Part shown: piece after piece, positions 23,860 to 38,605 of the stretch
Layout: each line of letters starts with the position of its first letter
Position numbering within the stretch: the stretch's first letter is position 1
NCBI GenBank assembly: GCA_907164885.2
Contig: OU015496.1
Location: forward strand, 183,248,374 to 183,312,373
Length of the DNA: 64,000 bases
Origin: Dolomedes plantarius
Taxonomy: Eukaryota > Arthropoda > Arachnida > Araneae > Dolomedidae
Reading direction: 5' to 3'
Position numbers and translations under genes: made by a program
Notes under the pieces: generated by a model
Database searches by the model: none
What the model was told of the DNA's origin: nothing
The model's input: only the letters and a program-made list of their open reading frames with translations

Positions 23860-26800
23860 ATCTACCACGAAATTTAGAGTGTGATATTCTAAATCAGGGG
23901 AAGGGCGGGGGAAGGGAGTCCCCAAATCACTTCACTTCTAAAAACAAAACGGAAACATACCGGAATTATGGCCGAAAGGCTAGGACGCTATTCGGTACCA
24001 GAGTCTGAGAGTTCCAAGTCCCACTCCTGGCATGGACGTTGGTAGCCATTTAGAATCAGCTTCAAGCAGTAGGTCCCGGTCTAATTAGCTTTCGTGTGGC
24101 AAAAAATGACCGTGGCGCTCCAAAATCAAACATCAAGAAGAAAAAAAGTGTATAGCCTCCCCTAAGTACTAACTTGTCTTCTCCTCCAAATTCTCAGAAA
24201 AATACGATGTTTTTACACGGGAACATACCAGAAACCTCCTACGCCTTAAATCTCAAGGTTATGGAATGAATAGCTGAAATTAGTTTACTGGTATTAGATC
24301 TCCAGAAGGAGGGTTACAGGATCTATGGGGTTCTTGGAGTAATGTTTTGTCCAAGTTACAGGTTCACTGCTTCAAAGGACGCTCGGGTGGGATAGAATTT
24401 GATGCTACGTCTACAGACATGGCATTTGGTCTTTCAATCATGCTGATAGAAAGGAATTTCGTATGAGTTCTATAAGTACTACTATATTTTAAAAGCTTGG
24501 ACGAGCTTACCTCAGAGTTTCGTTAACTAGCATATCAAGTCATAAAGAATATTCTCGGTAAATGAAAGGAGGAAGTAACGCACATTCACGAGTAATATTC
24601 AAGAAGGGAATGTGTTAAATTACAAGGTGTTGTATAGAAACAAGGGGATTTAAAAGAGTATTTTGAATAGAAATTTAATATGATTTACATATATCATTTT
24701 ACGTTTAGTACTTCAATATATTAGAAGGTTTAGAATGATCATAAAATGTTTCTTAAGTCTGAGAGTTATCCTGACTTATTACAGGCTAGCTATACGACGC
24801 TTCATGTTGTATAAAACTTCGATATTTGGGTATAAGTTTGAATTCTAGCTTCTAAATGCAAGAAATTCATGGTCTACAGTTGGCTGTTTTCTAAAGCTAT
24901 TTTTCTGCCCAATGGCTAAACAGACTAACACTAAAACTTCAACACTTAATCTATCTTGACAATCTTGATTTATCTTGATCTATCAACACTTAATCTACCG
25001 AGTCTACTCTTTAATTTATTAAGAATTTCTGAAGAACTGCGAAATGCCAAAGTAATGTAAAATAGTAACTGTCAATTTTGTCATCAAGGTCAGAAAAAAA
25101 CTGGTTCCGAAAAATAAGGTGATATGAAAGACAAACTCCTAAAGTTGTTAAAATATCATACAGTGCTTTATAACGAATTTTATACTTTCAATTGAGTTGT
25201 AGCTCAGTCTACACGTATTTAAATATTTGACAGTATTTTAAAAGTTAAATGTTGTTCATACTGTGGATGTATCTCATACTGTGGTCGGTATAATGTAGTT
25301 ATGCTAGTTAAATTTGAAGTAAAATTGCCTTTATACAGCTATTACTTTAAGACGTGCTATCGTTTCCTATTTCCTATTTTAAACAATTTGGTAAATTTTT
25401 ATTACTTTTTGTAAACTTATGAGGCAATTTAGCATCGCACGTAAAATAGTTTATCAATGTGTAATATGCTTTAAAAGCAGAACCGTTCTTTCCTCGCAGA
25501 TTATGAGTAATTTGCCCAGTGAAAGAGTTAATATATCAGGCCCGTTCACTATTACTGGTCTTGATTTGTGCGGCCCTTATTTAGTTAAATATAAAAATCA
25601 GAGAAAAGGTACTTTGAATAGAGTGTATATTTGTATTTGCATATGTTTTTCAACGAAAGCCATCCATCTTGAACTATGTATTATCGGATCTCACTTCCGA
25701 TGCTTTGATTGCAACACTTAAGCGTTTCACTAGTAGACGGGGCAAATGTTCCAAAATTTATACTGATAATGCCACTAACTTCGTAGGGTCGAACTCGAAA
25801 TTGAAGAAATTTTATAAATTAATTAATTTTCCTGATGAAAATTTGGCTAATTATTTTACGTCTGAAGGTATAGATTGGAATTTCATCCCTCCCAGGTCAC
25901 CTCACTTTGGAGGACATTGGGAGGCCAAATTTTAAACGCACTGCATTTAACAATCCTTGAGGTCCAACATGAAATAATCTCCTGTGCAAGCTGGCAAAAT
26001 AAATTTTGCTTAATTTCGAACCTTTCGGTAAAATAGCCTCGTATTTCTACGAAGACTACATTGCCAGACACAATATTTTCTTTCTATACTGTCTGTGAGT
26101 TCTCAGCTGTATGTGTGTACCTTAGGTCTTTTATATCGGAATGAATATGTTCATGATTTATTATCTTTGTTAGGATTTATCTAAAATTACTTTTAAATCT
26201 CTCTTAAATTTTATGTACTGTTCCTTTATTATATTTCCCCAAAACAAAGGTTAAGATATCTGATTGAGAGAAAAAATTCTAAAAATATTTTCCCTGGCAC
26301 AAAAATTTATCTTAAAAAATTTTTTTTTTCCCCTTTAACCTTATTTAAAAAATTAAAAGTAAAAATGTCCTTAATCCTGAGTTCAAATTATTTTCATTCC
26401 CTTCCCATGAACAAAATTGAAAACACATGAAGATAGGTTTTTGGTTTATCAGATATATCAAAAACTAAAGATACTTTTCTATTTTAATATTGAATATTTT
26501 AAAACAAAATTTTAAACTGTTAGACTTTCTTTTTATACTGACAATTTTTATATAAAGACACATTTTAGGGAAAATCATACGAAATGCGTGTAATAAAAGG
26601 AAGTTCTGTATATCGGACCCTCCTGAATGGCTGTGAAATTAATTCGAAGGAAACTAAACGTAAACAAGCCTATGCCATCAAATTTGTGCCCTTATTCCAG
26701 TTGTAATCTTTCAGGTACGTTGAGTTTCTGGCGCAAGGTGGCTACGGGTGGGTGTCTCTTGTATACGACGATGAGAAATCGAAGTCTCTGGCCATCAAAT

Positions 26801-29800
26801 GCACTACCGATACAAGCGAGATGGAGCTGAGTTGGTGGCCTAGGCTGGATCACCCAAATATTTTACCACTGCTGGAACACATCACGCTAGACTCCTGCAC
26901 TGTCTTCATCATGCCGGCAATGAGAAAGGATTTATGGATGTTAGTTAATCAAGAATGGTTTACTTTCAATGATATTCCATTTTTAAGAGGAGGCTATATG
27001 ATGTTAATTTTAAACAAAAGCTCATTTAATATAAGCTTTAAGCAAATGTTATGACGTCACATGCCTTTATAATGTTTTTAAGAAAAGTGTGATTGACACG
27101 ACTTTATCAAAAACAGAACCATCAGTAATCCTATGGGTCACCCTCTATTCATAGGTTAAGATGAATTATAGCTTTTGATAATACATCGAGAGGAGGGTTT
27201 ATTTTGAGATAATTTAATTTAATGTTTCTGTATATTTGTGTGTTAATAACGAAGAAACGGAACTAACTGTTCCTCATTATTTTGTGAAGTAACTTCGAGC
27301 TCAAGAAAATTTGTTTTCTATGACACATTTAGTTAATTTCCCAGCACCTTAAAAAAATTAAGTATGATTTAATATTGAGTCTATTAATGCCATGGAAAGT
27401 AATTTAAGTTATACTAATTTCTTATAAGGAATAGGTAGAAGCAAGGTCGTAAACAAGATACGTGTATGTGTGTATGTTTGTTTCTTTGAGTGGGAGATGG
27501 GGGGGGGGGGGGGGGTCAGCGAAACTTGCTCTCCTCACTGAAATTTGGGCCCTTAATATATTATTATAGTGTTTTAACACGACGCATCAATTGACTTTTA
27601 CATCTTCAGTCTCTGTGATAAGCTATGTAGAATTTTCCTCCAACAATTTCAATCACATACAAGCAAACTTGTGTTTTTCTTTAAGGATAGATACCACAGT
27701 AGTCGCTTTATAAAGAGCACGAATTTTTTAAATTTTTGATTTTTCAGTGTTAAATATTTCAAAGGGATTAAGTTATAGTTTTCTGTCATTACAATATTAA
27801 AAATTTTGTCAACATTAAGTTTTTAAAAAGAGATTTTTGGAAAACACGCACAATCCAGGATTTACTTCTGTATGCAAAATGACATCAGAATTCGAATTAA
27901 TGGAAATAAATATGTCAGTTTTACGTAATTAATGGAAATAAATATGTCATTGTAATAAAAGAATGGAATATAAAAGTAATAAAAAATTATGCTGTTAAAA
28001 AGGAGATCGAGTCTCGAAATAAAAGATGTAAATTCATTAGCTACTCGTGTAAATTATAATACTCCTTCTATGCTACTCGTCGCTATTTACCTACTCGTTT
28101 TCATTTTACAGGAAAATTTATTGGAAAGTTAACATGCTTAGTAATTATGTACATAAGAAATTTACTCAATGTATATTATATGTATTATAGAAAGGTGCAA
28201 AAATATTATGTACAAAATATTCATTCTTACTGAATGATAAGAAATTTCAAGCTGTATGAACATGCAGTAATATATGCATTTGCTAATCTCATATTAGAAA
28301 AATACTAGGAGAAAATTCTCCACAGCTTAACATATGGTTTCAAGATTTGAGAGATTAACTTATGCTCCGTCTTAACCCAAAACGCTCCTTTGTTTAGTTT
28401 TTGTCAGAAATAGGCTTCCTCTCAGATATTTTTTTTTTGGCTTCGAGCCAGCGTAGAATAAGGGTTCTCAAAAAAATTTCTCTTAACAATTTGTCTCTTT
28501 AAATAAATACATAATCGGGCTTGTGGAGGCCCAGTGGTACAGCGCGCTGGTTTTCGGTGCCGAGGGTGCTCAGATCGAATCCTGGCGTCGCGCCACGAAA
28601 AATGCCTCCGTTCGTGTCGTCCCTTCATAGGGGGTAATGCTGTCCGCCTATATGGTGCCCCCACAATAAAATGGGCAGTAAAATTGCGGCGTGGTATAGG
28701 CGAATGTCTCACGACAAGTGCCTCCGCATTGGAAAAAAAAATAATAATAATAAAATAAAATAAATAAATAAAAATAATAAATAAATAAATACATAATCAT
28801 TTAACTTGTGAGTTTAATATGTAGGGAAAATATTGTTCGAAAACTATCATATCAAACAAAGATATAAACACAGAAAATGAATTATTCTTCGGAAATATAA
28901 AACGTTCAGCGGGGCGCATTCTTTCCATATATAGGTCAGTGACTTGACAAAATGTGGTATTTAGGCTCAAAAATTGAAATTGATTTTTTTTCTTCTGAAA
29001 TTAATTCTCTGTAAGAAGTAATGCACGAAAAAAAAATGACAAATTTTACTTGACTTAAAATGACTCTCTACTGGTTTAAGTTTTCTTACTCACTAAACTA
29101 ACTGACGCAGGTTCAGGCATGAATTTTATTTTTTCCTAGGGTCGTGAACGAGTCCCGCTTCTACGACGAAGAACTGAGTTTCGGCCAGTGCCGCATCTGG
29201 TTGCGGGATGTGGCTACCGCCCTTGACTACCTTCACAGTCAGTTCCTGTGCCACCTTGACCTCAAACTGGACAACGTATTTCTCAAGCATGACGGATACG
29301 CGTGCCTCGGAGACTTCTCGCTCTTGTCCGATATTCGAGAGGTCAGTAGGTGCAGGAAATCAGATCAATTGCATTTACATGGAAATGATAACCCAAGTCA
29401 GTGTGACAAGCAGTACACGGAGTAAAACAAAATTTTAGACGATTAATGATGCGGCAGAGGTGTTATGTTGACGTCGTGCACAGATCAGGCTTATGTGCTT
29501 TGGGGGATTTGTATAAAGGAGCAAATTTTTCTCGCTTATTTATGATGGTGCATATACATTGGTGCAGAGTTCTCTGCCTGTGCCTTGGGGAATCCAGTGA
29601 TTTATGTTCACTCTGTACTCTGTACTATGCGTGGATCGCCTCCTCTGGCGGTCCATCAAAGAAAGGGCGGGGGGTCAGCGGGTCAAATGGTTTCGAGCGG
29701 GGTCGGGGGAGACACCAGATCATAGAAACCTTGGGGGCGGGAATGGGGGTGGTTCTAAATACCGTGTCTAATGTTACCGTGACTAATGTGATGACAGGAG

Positions 29801-32800
29801 TCGGGGGGTCTGCAGGCAGAGAACTCTGGACCAATCTATATGCGCTATTAAGGTTTACTGCAGAGGAGTATTTCTTATTATAATAAGCAATTTTTAAAAA
29901 ATGAAGTTTCAAAATCTTTTAAGATTATGTAGAAGATAGTAACGTTAAAGATCTGATATGCTAAACGCTTTTACTCTTTTTACCGTGTTTTTATTAACTC
30001 GCTTTCTTGTTTGTTTGTTTGTGCGTGTGTGTGTTTGTCCAGTACAAATCTTGCAATCGATTTTTAACTAACTTCCCGACTAGCTAGACATTTGAAATTT
30101 TTAGAATAGCTCAGAACACGATGACAATGCATTCTCTTGATACTTTTAGCCGAAAAAATCCGCAAGGTGGCACTTCGATCGAATTCAATGCTTGCACTTT
30201 TGCGTAACGGCGTTTGACGATTTTGAAAACAGAATACATGTGAATTTAGTTTGTTTACAAAAATATTGTGCGAAAAATTTAAAAAAATTATAAAAATTAA
30301 AGTTTATAAAGTCTGTGGATAGTGGAAACGACTAAAAAGTGATTAAAATTAAATAAAAGAAAGTGAAAAAGGATAATTAAGTGAAGGTCTGTGCAATTAA
30401 GAGAGAATTGTCAAGTTTATATGATTCAACAGAAAATTTAAAAACGTGGTATATAAAAAGTTCTTTTTATCTTATAATTATAAAGTTATTAAGTTAAATT
30501 ACGCATATATGTGTGAAGTTGCCACTTAGTTAAGCACGTTGACAGATGGAGGAGGGGAGATCGGAGCTACTTTCCCTCTAAAAGGTCCCTTAATTCAGGT
30601 CTTTCATACATTATCCCAAACTATTAAGGCTGCTATGTACTAATCCCATTGGATTCGCTCACCTCAATGTTAACCTATGGAGAAAATTTGTCCATGGATT
30701 ACCGACATGGATTCAAAGATTTTTTTTTTAAATTCTACTCCGTCATAGAGAAAGAAATTTTACATTTGTGTACATTTTTCATTTTTTTAAAAAAAGTGCA
30801 ATTAATATTTTAAAATTTAAATTATGTGGGGAAAAATCTGGTATAGTGTGTTTTAAACTCTCATAAATTCCTTTGGTGGACGAATTTTATAAAATGAATC
30901 CTGTAGTGTTTTGCAGAAAAGTTCGGGCTATCTGACAATACCAATTTTATTTGATTATCAGCATTTATGTACCTGTAAACAGTTGACAAAAATATATTTT
31001 TAAATAAAAAATTTGGGGGCAGCGTTTAACCCCCCTATAGAGAGAGAGCCATTACAATCCCTCAAAATGTCAATCCTAAGGGGGTGGAATTCTCGAACTG
31101 TCATCTGGACTCCTCCCACCACAAGAATCTGCAAGAAGAGAAAAAGGGAAATACGATTTTTTTCTTAGTACATAGCAGCCTTAATCAAAAACTGGACCTG
31201 TGAGCCGAAAGCTTTTTCTGGCTATGTCACTCCATTTTAATTCTCTTAAAATCTAATTTTGAAGTGTTTTTGTAACTGGGATAAAGACATTTTCTTTACA
31301 CACCTTGTAGAAAAAAATGTAGGATTTTTTTAAAAAAATTTTTATATTTTTTTTAAGTTTGAGAGTTTTCCCATTAGAAATGCATGTTTTCTTGCACTTG
31401 TTATATTGTAACAAATATTTACTTGGACATTCTGTAATTTTTTAACTATCCGAGGCTTTTACGTAATTAATGGAAATAAATATGCCATTGTAATAAAAGA
31501 AAGGAATATAAAAGAAATAAATATCTATGCAGTAAAAAATGAGAAAGACTATATAAGTAAAAGAAGTAAATAAATTAGCTACTTATGTAAAAAATTAAAC
31601 AATTTATGCTACTCGTCTTCATTTTGCATGAAAAATTTTTGGAAAATTAACATGCTTAGTAATTATGTACTTAAGAACTTTATGCAATGTATATTATATG
31701 TATTATAGAAAATTGCAAAAATATCATGTACATTATATTTATGCACAGGGCCTTTTTATCGCATGGGCAAATCGGGACTTTGATCAGGGCCCCCTGATGC
31801 TAGGGGCCCCCCAAACCCCCTTGGTGTGTGCACCTAGTACTTCTAATAGTATATATAGCTCATGGATAGTCCTTATTTTTATAAATGTTCATGAGGGGGG
31901 CCCCCAAATAGCATCTGCCCAGGGGCCCCCAGCGTTCATAATCAGGCCCTGTTTATGCATAATAAATAATAAGAAATTTCAAACAGTATTAATATGAAAT
32001 TAATATATTAATGTTATAATTTATTACTTTTATAAGCGTTTTTTAGATTAATTGTAAATATTTTTATTTTTTAAGTAAGCACATATTTAAAATTCTTCTG
32101 AAGAAGTTTCGTAACAAAAATTCTGAAATTTTAACTATAGTTTGTTGGTATCTGAATCAGGAAGTCAGATTATGCAGTCAATTTTTTTTCTTTATTTTCT
32201 AACAAAAGAAATTTCAATTCTTAAATATGCTATTGAGCGTGGGATAAAGAGGAAGTTGATGGTTCCAACACATGAATTATTCCCTTTCATCGTTTTATTC
32301 TCATCAAAGGTGAAGATACTTTCACCCGTATGTGATTACCGCATGCTGTGTTTGTAGGTGCAAGTGCTCAACTTACTCATTCGGAACTGGCTAAATCATT
32401 CTCTCGTCATTAGTTTTGCAAATAAGGAAACACGAGAGTCAGTGTCCGTTCAGGTTCTTGGTGTGGAGAATGCTTAATCTTCTCTCGTAAATTGGCAGAA
32501 TTTGCATTTTTAATAACATAATGAAAAGGTACTTTAAACTTTCCTTTCAGGAGCGTTTGTTGCTGAATTTGTTTTGTTTTATAATCTATGTAACATCGCA
32601 TTTGGATTTTAAATATTCAATATATCATTTTTTGTAAATAGATGATGAATATGTTTTTTGTTTTAGAAGATCATGTTTGCTTGAGTGCGCGTGAAATTCT
32701 ATCAACTGATGACGGGCTTATGAAAGTCAAGTGGAATGGAAGTTCCCTGTTTATACGGAACATGAGAGAACATTGTTTCTAACGACATTTACCTCACTAT

Positions 32801-35800
32801 TAAATTTGATGATGTAAATTCAAATACGGTACATGCGCTTCAGTGGTTAAAAAAATGGACATGGATGGGTTATAAAAAAAAAAAAATGAAAAATTTTAGC
32901 ATCATTAATGAAAAAAAATTTATAACTTCGTTAGCAGATCTGATGGATGGATTGCACCATAAAAAGTAAAAACGAATATTAGAGATAATTGCAAAGTAAA
33001 CGGAAGTTTACGATACATTCAGCAAGGAGACGAAATAGCATTTTGCATTTGATGGAAATATTTAGCAACATTACCTTTTAAGGGAACAGTGGACCTTCAA
33101 ACCTAACTTTTTTGTTTTGAATGGATTTGCTTGAAATTTGAATATGTGATTAGTACCATAGATATGTAAAAGTGGTTAAAATTTGATGATGAAATATTAA
33201 TAATTTATGAATTATGAATTATATCAAAAATTGGCCTAATTAAAAATGTTCCATGCGCATTTCTTTTGCATATAATATGGTAATTTTTATTTACAGGATA
33301 CCTTATAGAACTAACAGTGAAACGTATTGCTTATTTTAAGCATTCATTAAAAATATAAAGAGAAAAAATAATAATAGTGAAAACACCCTTTTTATTGCGC
33401 AAAATACCTATAAATCATCTTTTCAAGTACAAAATTTAAAAATTCTGAGCTACGAAGCATAATTATTTTCAATAAGATTTATTTGATATATAGTTAAGTA
33501 TATAAAACTTAAATTTCAAAGCAATACGATAATTAGAAATACGCCTGGAGCATTTTGAATGTTCGTATGTCATGAAAATTTTTATTTTGAGAAAAACACA
33601 TTTAAAGTTATTGCTATTAGTAACCACATAATATCTAAATTAAATACAAATGCCTATAACTAGGAAAGTAATCACAGAAATTAAAAATTATTTTGCAACA
33701 CATTCCTACTCGTCCGTAATTTCACAATTCAATAAAATTTAAAAAATCGAATTTTTGGACAAACTTCACAATTTTGAAAGTCCACTGTCCTCTTAAGAAT
33801 TGGACGTTTTTAAAATTATTTATGTAATATTTTGTTGATTTTTATCCTTAAGGGAGACCAGAACCCCATTTTCCCCCAAAATCCGTCAAAAAATCATTTT
33901 TTATTTTTATTTTTTTCAGAAAATGATAATACACACATTTAAGAACCTGTGTACAAAATTCCAGGTCTTTGGGGAAATCGGAACAGTTACTAATTAAGCA
34001 TTTTATAACTGCTCCCAAGGATTTTAATGTACGATCTGGCATTTTTAAAGGGCACGTGTTGTGTTTACATTTAGTTTCATGCAAGAACTAACCTTCGACA
34101 CAATTAATAATATTCCAGTTTTTACAAAACCAATCAAAGAAGAAGACACTGATAACCTGAGTAAATTACTTTTAACAGTAACTGTTTATAAACCATTGCA
34201 TTTCAATGTTTTGGTTTAGCTAATGTTTTGATGATCATTTATTCTTCGAGAATTTTGGTAAAATTTTTATGTTTAAAAAAGAATAGCTATGGAGGAAAAA
34301 GAAGGTGTTGCTTATGGTGCTGGTGCGTTTTAAGATAAAAAAGAAATAGCAAAATATATTTTTTTAGTTGTTTAAAATAAAATTATGAAGCTTTTTTTTT
34401 ATGAATTCTAGCAAATCGTCCGATTTCCTTCACATATGGAACTGCCTATAATTTTTTTCTATGTTTAATTTAGTATGTTCTTACTATCATAAGAACCTTT
34501 AAACATCATAAATAACTAAAAAAATGTTTGTTACAAAGGTAAGTTATTTTTCTTTAATTTCTGTTGTGTTTTATACTTTAAATGCATTTTTCTCAAAATC
34601 ATGTTTTTGCAATTTTGTCTGACTTCGAAGTACTAAGGCTTTGAGAAATATGCACTTACAGTTATACTTTTTATATTTTTTTAATTTTGACTAAGTTTTA
34701 AGAAACGTAGGGAGAGTTTTTTGTATAAATGCTTAATTTTTTTTTTACAAATTGATAAACATGAAAAAGCAGAATTTTTTTGTCAAAAATTACCATATAA
34801 TGAGTAAATTTTTTTTTTACAAAAATTAAGAATATATTTTAAGAAAAATCTCTCCCTAGGTTTGTAGCATATACTATGACATTATTATAAAAATTTAAAT
34901 TATAGAAAAAATTGAAAATTGACAAAGGAGTATGTCCAGTCTTTTTAAAAAGTATATACACATCGTGTAAAAAAAAAAGCATAAAAATTTCAATATAAAA
35001 TAAAATTCCTTATAGAAAATTGATTTTTTTATTGATTCTTGCTTATAAATATATGCTTAATTATTAATGGTTGGTAAAAAGAAATGGTTGCTTTAAACTC
35101 AATAAAAATTTTAGCTTTTTTCTTACGGGTCTCCCTTAATCATAAACATTATTTCAACTTCTGGTTACTTTTATTTCTATTTTGTCTTTATTCTTTTTGC
35201 TTTTATATTCACTTTTGAGATTCTCTATTTTTAGATTCCATCCGGGATTCATTTCTTGGAGATCTATGAGCCTCCTGAACATACAAAGTGGTGCCATGGC
35301 GCCCCACCAGAAGCAATTGCTTCTTCTACGAAATTCGGAGGAGACAAGGCTGACTTGTGGCAGTATGGCATTCTAGCAGTAGATTTACTCTCTAACCTCA
35401 AGCTGAGTGGGTCAAAGGAGTCAAAGTATACCATGTTCCACCACGACGTTTGGCCCATTTTGGAAAAGATCCTGCTTCACCAAGAATACTTTAGCTACCT
35501 GTTGGAGGATACTTTCCTCAACTTTATCTTCAAAGAGGATGATTTCAGTTTGTGCCATGATTTCATAAAGAACATCGTGTGCTTAGAGCCAGATGAAAGA
35601 ATGTCTGCAGAAAAGGCCAAGACTCATGCATTCGTAGACATAGAATGGCCGCAGTTACCGAGGGAGTTTACTCTACCTAAACTCATCGTAGGTAAGGTGC
35701 TGCTTAGCAGTAAGAGGTCCGGAAGACAATTTTGTCCCATTAATTCCATTGTACAAAAGGGTTGTGACACATCCAGCTACGAAATGGCTCGGAAATGTTC

Positions 35801-38543
35801 AATTACCCAGCACATCCCGTAACTCTGTAAACGAATTTAATTAATTGGGCACATCATGTCTCATAATCCTTTTGTCCATGTTGAGGAATGAAAAATATTC
35901 ATGTCGACGTTTTTCGAACCCCAGATTAGCAAATGCCTTTATTTTATTTTATTTTTTTAATCGCATTCTGTTTTTTTTTCTCTTTTTCTTTTCTTTCTTT
36001 ATCCCCCCCCCCCCCCCCCGAAGGTAGATGTTTATTAAAAGAACACGTAGTTTTAAAACTTCCAATTTTCAATTGTTATTTTTTGGCAAAACATTTTATT
36101 ACTAATATCTATCTATAAAAAATGGAAATAATAAGATTTTTGCAGAACACGTAAAAAGGAAACAGAAATGCAAGAAACAGTTTTCAAAAATAACCCTTTT
36201 TAATGTGCGATTTGAAAAATAATGAGAGGAAAATTTCCCACATCTTTAGGGTTGAAAATCCGCGGGGTCAACTAATGCACTCAGTGCCTTAACGTCACCA
36301 AATTGAACAGCTGATGCTAACTGACATATATCAACGACAACAAACTCTATAATCCTAAATTTAAAAGCATCAGCTTAACGCTACTTTTTGAAATACTAGT
36401 ACATTGCTGTATCATAATGTGTTTGTCGTGAACCTTCAGTCCATAAAAGTGTAAAAATACTAATTATAAATTCAAAGATCTCCTGCATTTATTCCTTTTT
36501 TTAGATTTAATGGCTGACTTCTTAAACTGAAATAATCATAAAGTATTCTCTTATTTTTCTTGTAAATTAATCAAAACAGCAGAAAAAATCGTTTATCGGT
36601 CATATACCACGTTACTGATTTTTCTACAAAGCCCCAGCTAATTGATTTGTGTACAGAATGCGAGAATCAGACTTCTTTGGTTGTCAACTTCTACGTAAAT
36701 CTGAGTACATAGCGCGCTTTCACTGAGGACAGCATACATTATTATCTCTAAGATATACTCGTATGTTAGAGAACCGACAGACACTCGAGAGATAGGAAAT
36801 AGCTGCAAGATAAAAATAGCTTTTATATGCTGAGTTTGGGGCCACACACAGAAAAAAAAGGCCTATAGCTGTGAATAAAGTACAAAAAAAGTTTTAAAAA
36901 TTACAAAGAGATATATTAACAGTTATTTCTTTGTATTACATAAAATATGAGAATAAACGAATAGAACGAAATTAATTTTTTCAAACGAATAGAACGAAAT
37001 GAATTTCGGGATTATATTATATGGCTTGAGTTGCTTAAAAATCTTACGAAAATTTTCAGTATTTATAGAGATCAGAATACAAAAAGATATTGAATATCTT
37101 GACTGAAATAAAATTTTTAAAGATTGAAAATTTCACTTTCCTGTCTGTTTTCAAGATATTTTGTTTTCTTGGTCAGTCAGGATTCTCTAGAAAGCACTGT
37201 ACAGTGGAAACATGAAACATAGCATCATTTATATTTTTTGTGCGGGCCAGAGAACAAAAAAGTGTAGAACTGTGAGTAACGTCTAGACGAAATCTGAGTT
37301 GGATCAACGACAAGTATTGATAATAGTTTTCTTTACTAAAGCACATGGAAATGAACAATTTAGAGCTCTTGGCTGAGCATATAATACTGTGCGTATTTCA
37401 CATCAATTCCCTCATTTTTTAAAGCATTAATTTATGGCTGCATTCCAAAGATCAACTTTTTATTAAAATCGAAGTTGAAATTTCAGTATTTGGATTAAAA
37501 TATAATAGAAATATATTCTTCATTTCTTTACTAAAATAGTGTATACAAAATTTGAATTATTTTTTAATTCTCTTTAAAATAGTTTATTATCTAAGTTTGA
37601 GTCGGAATTTTCTAGGGTACACCAAGATATTATTATTCTTTCATTTTATTAGTTTTGAGTTTCTGTCAAATTATCATTAGGTTAAAAAAAACCCTTTTAT
37701 TGTGCTGAAAAAGGCATGTACAACTAAGTATCTTGGTAAAATCAGGATGCTTTCTTTTACTCCTATCCTAGAACCTTTTGATTCTTTGGTTTCTTCTGTC
37801 ATTTCATCTACGTTAGCCCCTATAACATCGGAAGTCGTGAATCGCATCCAACATTTTCTTTACCACCATCGTTGGTCAACGTAAACACTATTTGCTGATC
37901 CCCCCAAATGTCACCTCTGCGGGTGCTCTGTCAAAATTGAGGTAACACCTGGACTCAGACCCTTCTGGTGCCATTGTAAACCGGAGACACACCCCTCAGC
38001 CCGCAATCCTACCTGGTCTGGAATACTTCCGGCCAGGGGACATAAGGAACAACAATAACAACAACTATTTGCTGCACTGATATGACAAGAAAATTATGCC
38101 TCCAACAAAATGGCTAGTTCGTGAGAATATTTTCCTCTTTTCACAACTATGAAAATTACTCGTCAATGAATTTTAGGCTGATCTCAGGAGCGTATTATAA
38201 AACTTTTATTTCTTCTTTATTTTCTTTATAGGGGCATTCCGCGGTTCAGAAAATTTTGCTAAGTGAAACTTACATCTGAGAAAAATATAATCATAGTTCT
38301 ATATATGTGCCACTATATATGTTCTATATATGTCTATATATGTTCTATATATGTCTATATATGTTCTATATATGTTCTATATATGTCTATATATGTTCTA
38401 CTAGCTGAAAACCCGCGCTTCGCTACGGAGTACATTCAAATTAAATACAACGGTCAACGTATGCAATTTATGCCAAAAAATAAATATATATATTTATAAT
38501 AAATGCGATGATCAATGTATACAATTGATGTAAAATATATATA

Positions 38544-38605
<62 letters not shown>

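Larger units (their letters stand above)
21912..26714 (+). other. Kinase intron 1
   Basis: 4.8 kb. It contains a hAT element, a MITE, an AT microsatellite, a SINE and a BEL/Pao integrase fragment, listed separately. The stretches 24132-25418 and 25936-26714 show nothing else. Confidence 0.75.
26940..29139 (+). other. Kinase intron 2
   Basis: 2.2 kb with a 17-base G run (27499-27515), the duplicated block 27895-28260 and a SINE at 28517-28782. Nothing else is recognised. Confidence 0.75.
29342..35234 (+). other. Kinase intron 3
   Basis: 5.9 kb carrying an inverted-repeat element, an R-A repeat, a TTAA MITE, a hAT MITE in a duplicated block and two neighbouring TTAA elements, listed separately. 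31996-33077 shows nothing else. Confidence 0.75.

Noticed and set aside
29446..29912. Long open frames on both strands after kinase exon 3
   Set aside because: They span a G-rich inverted-repeat MITE and have no domain.
37702..37884. 60-codon plus frame upstream of the short retroposon
   Set aside because: No motif; it ends just before the target duplication and is likely chance.
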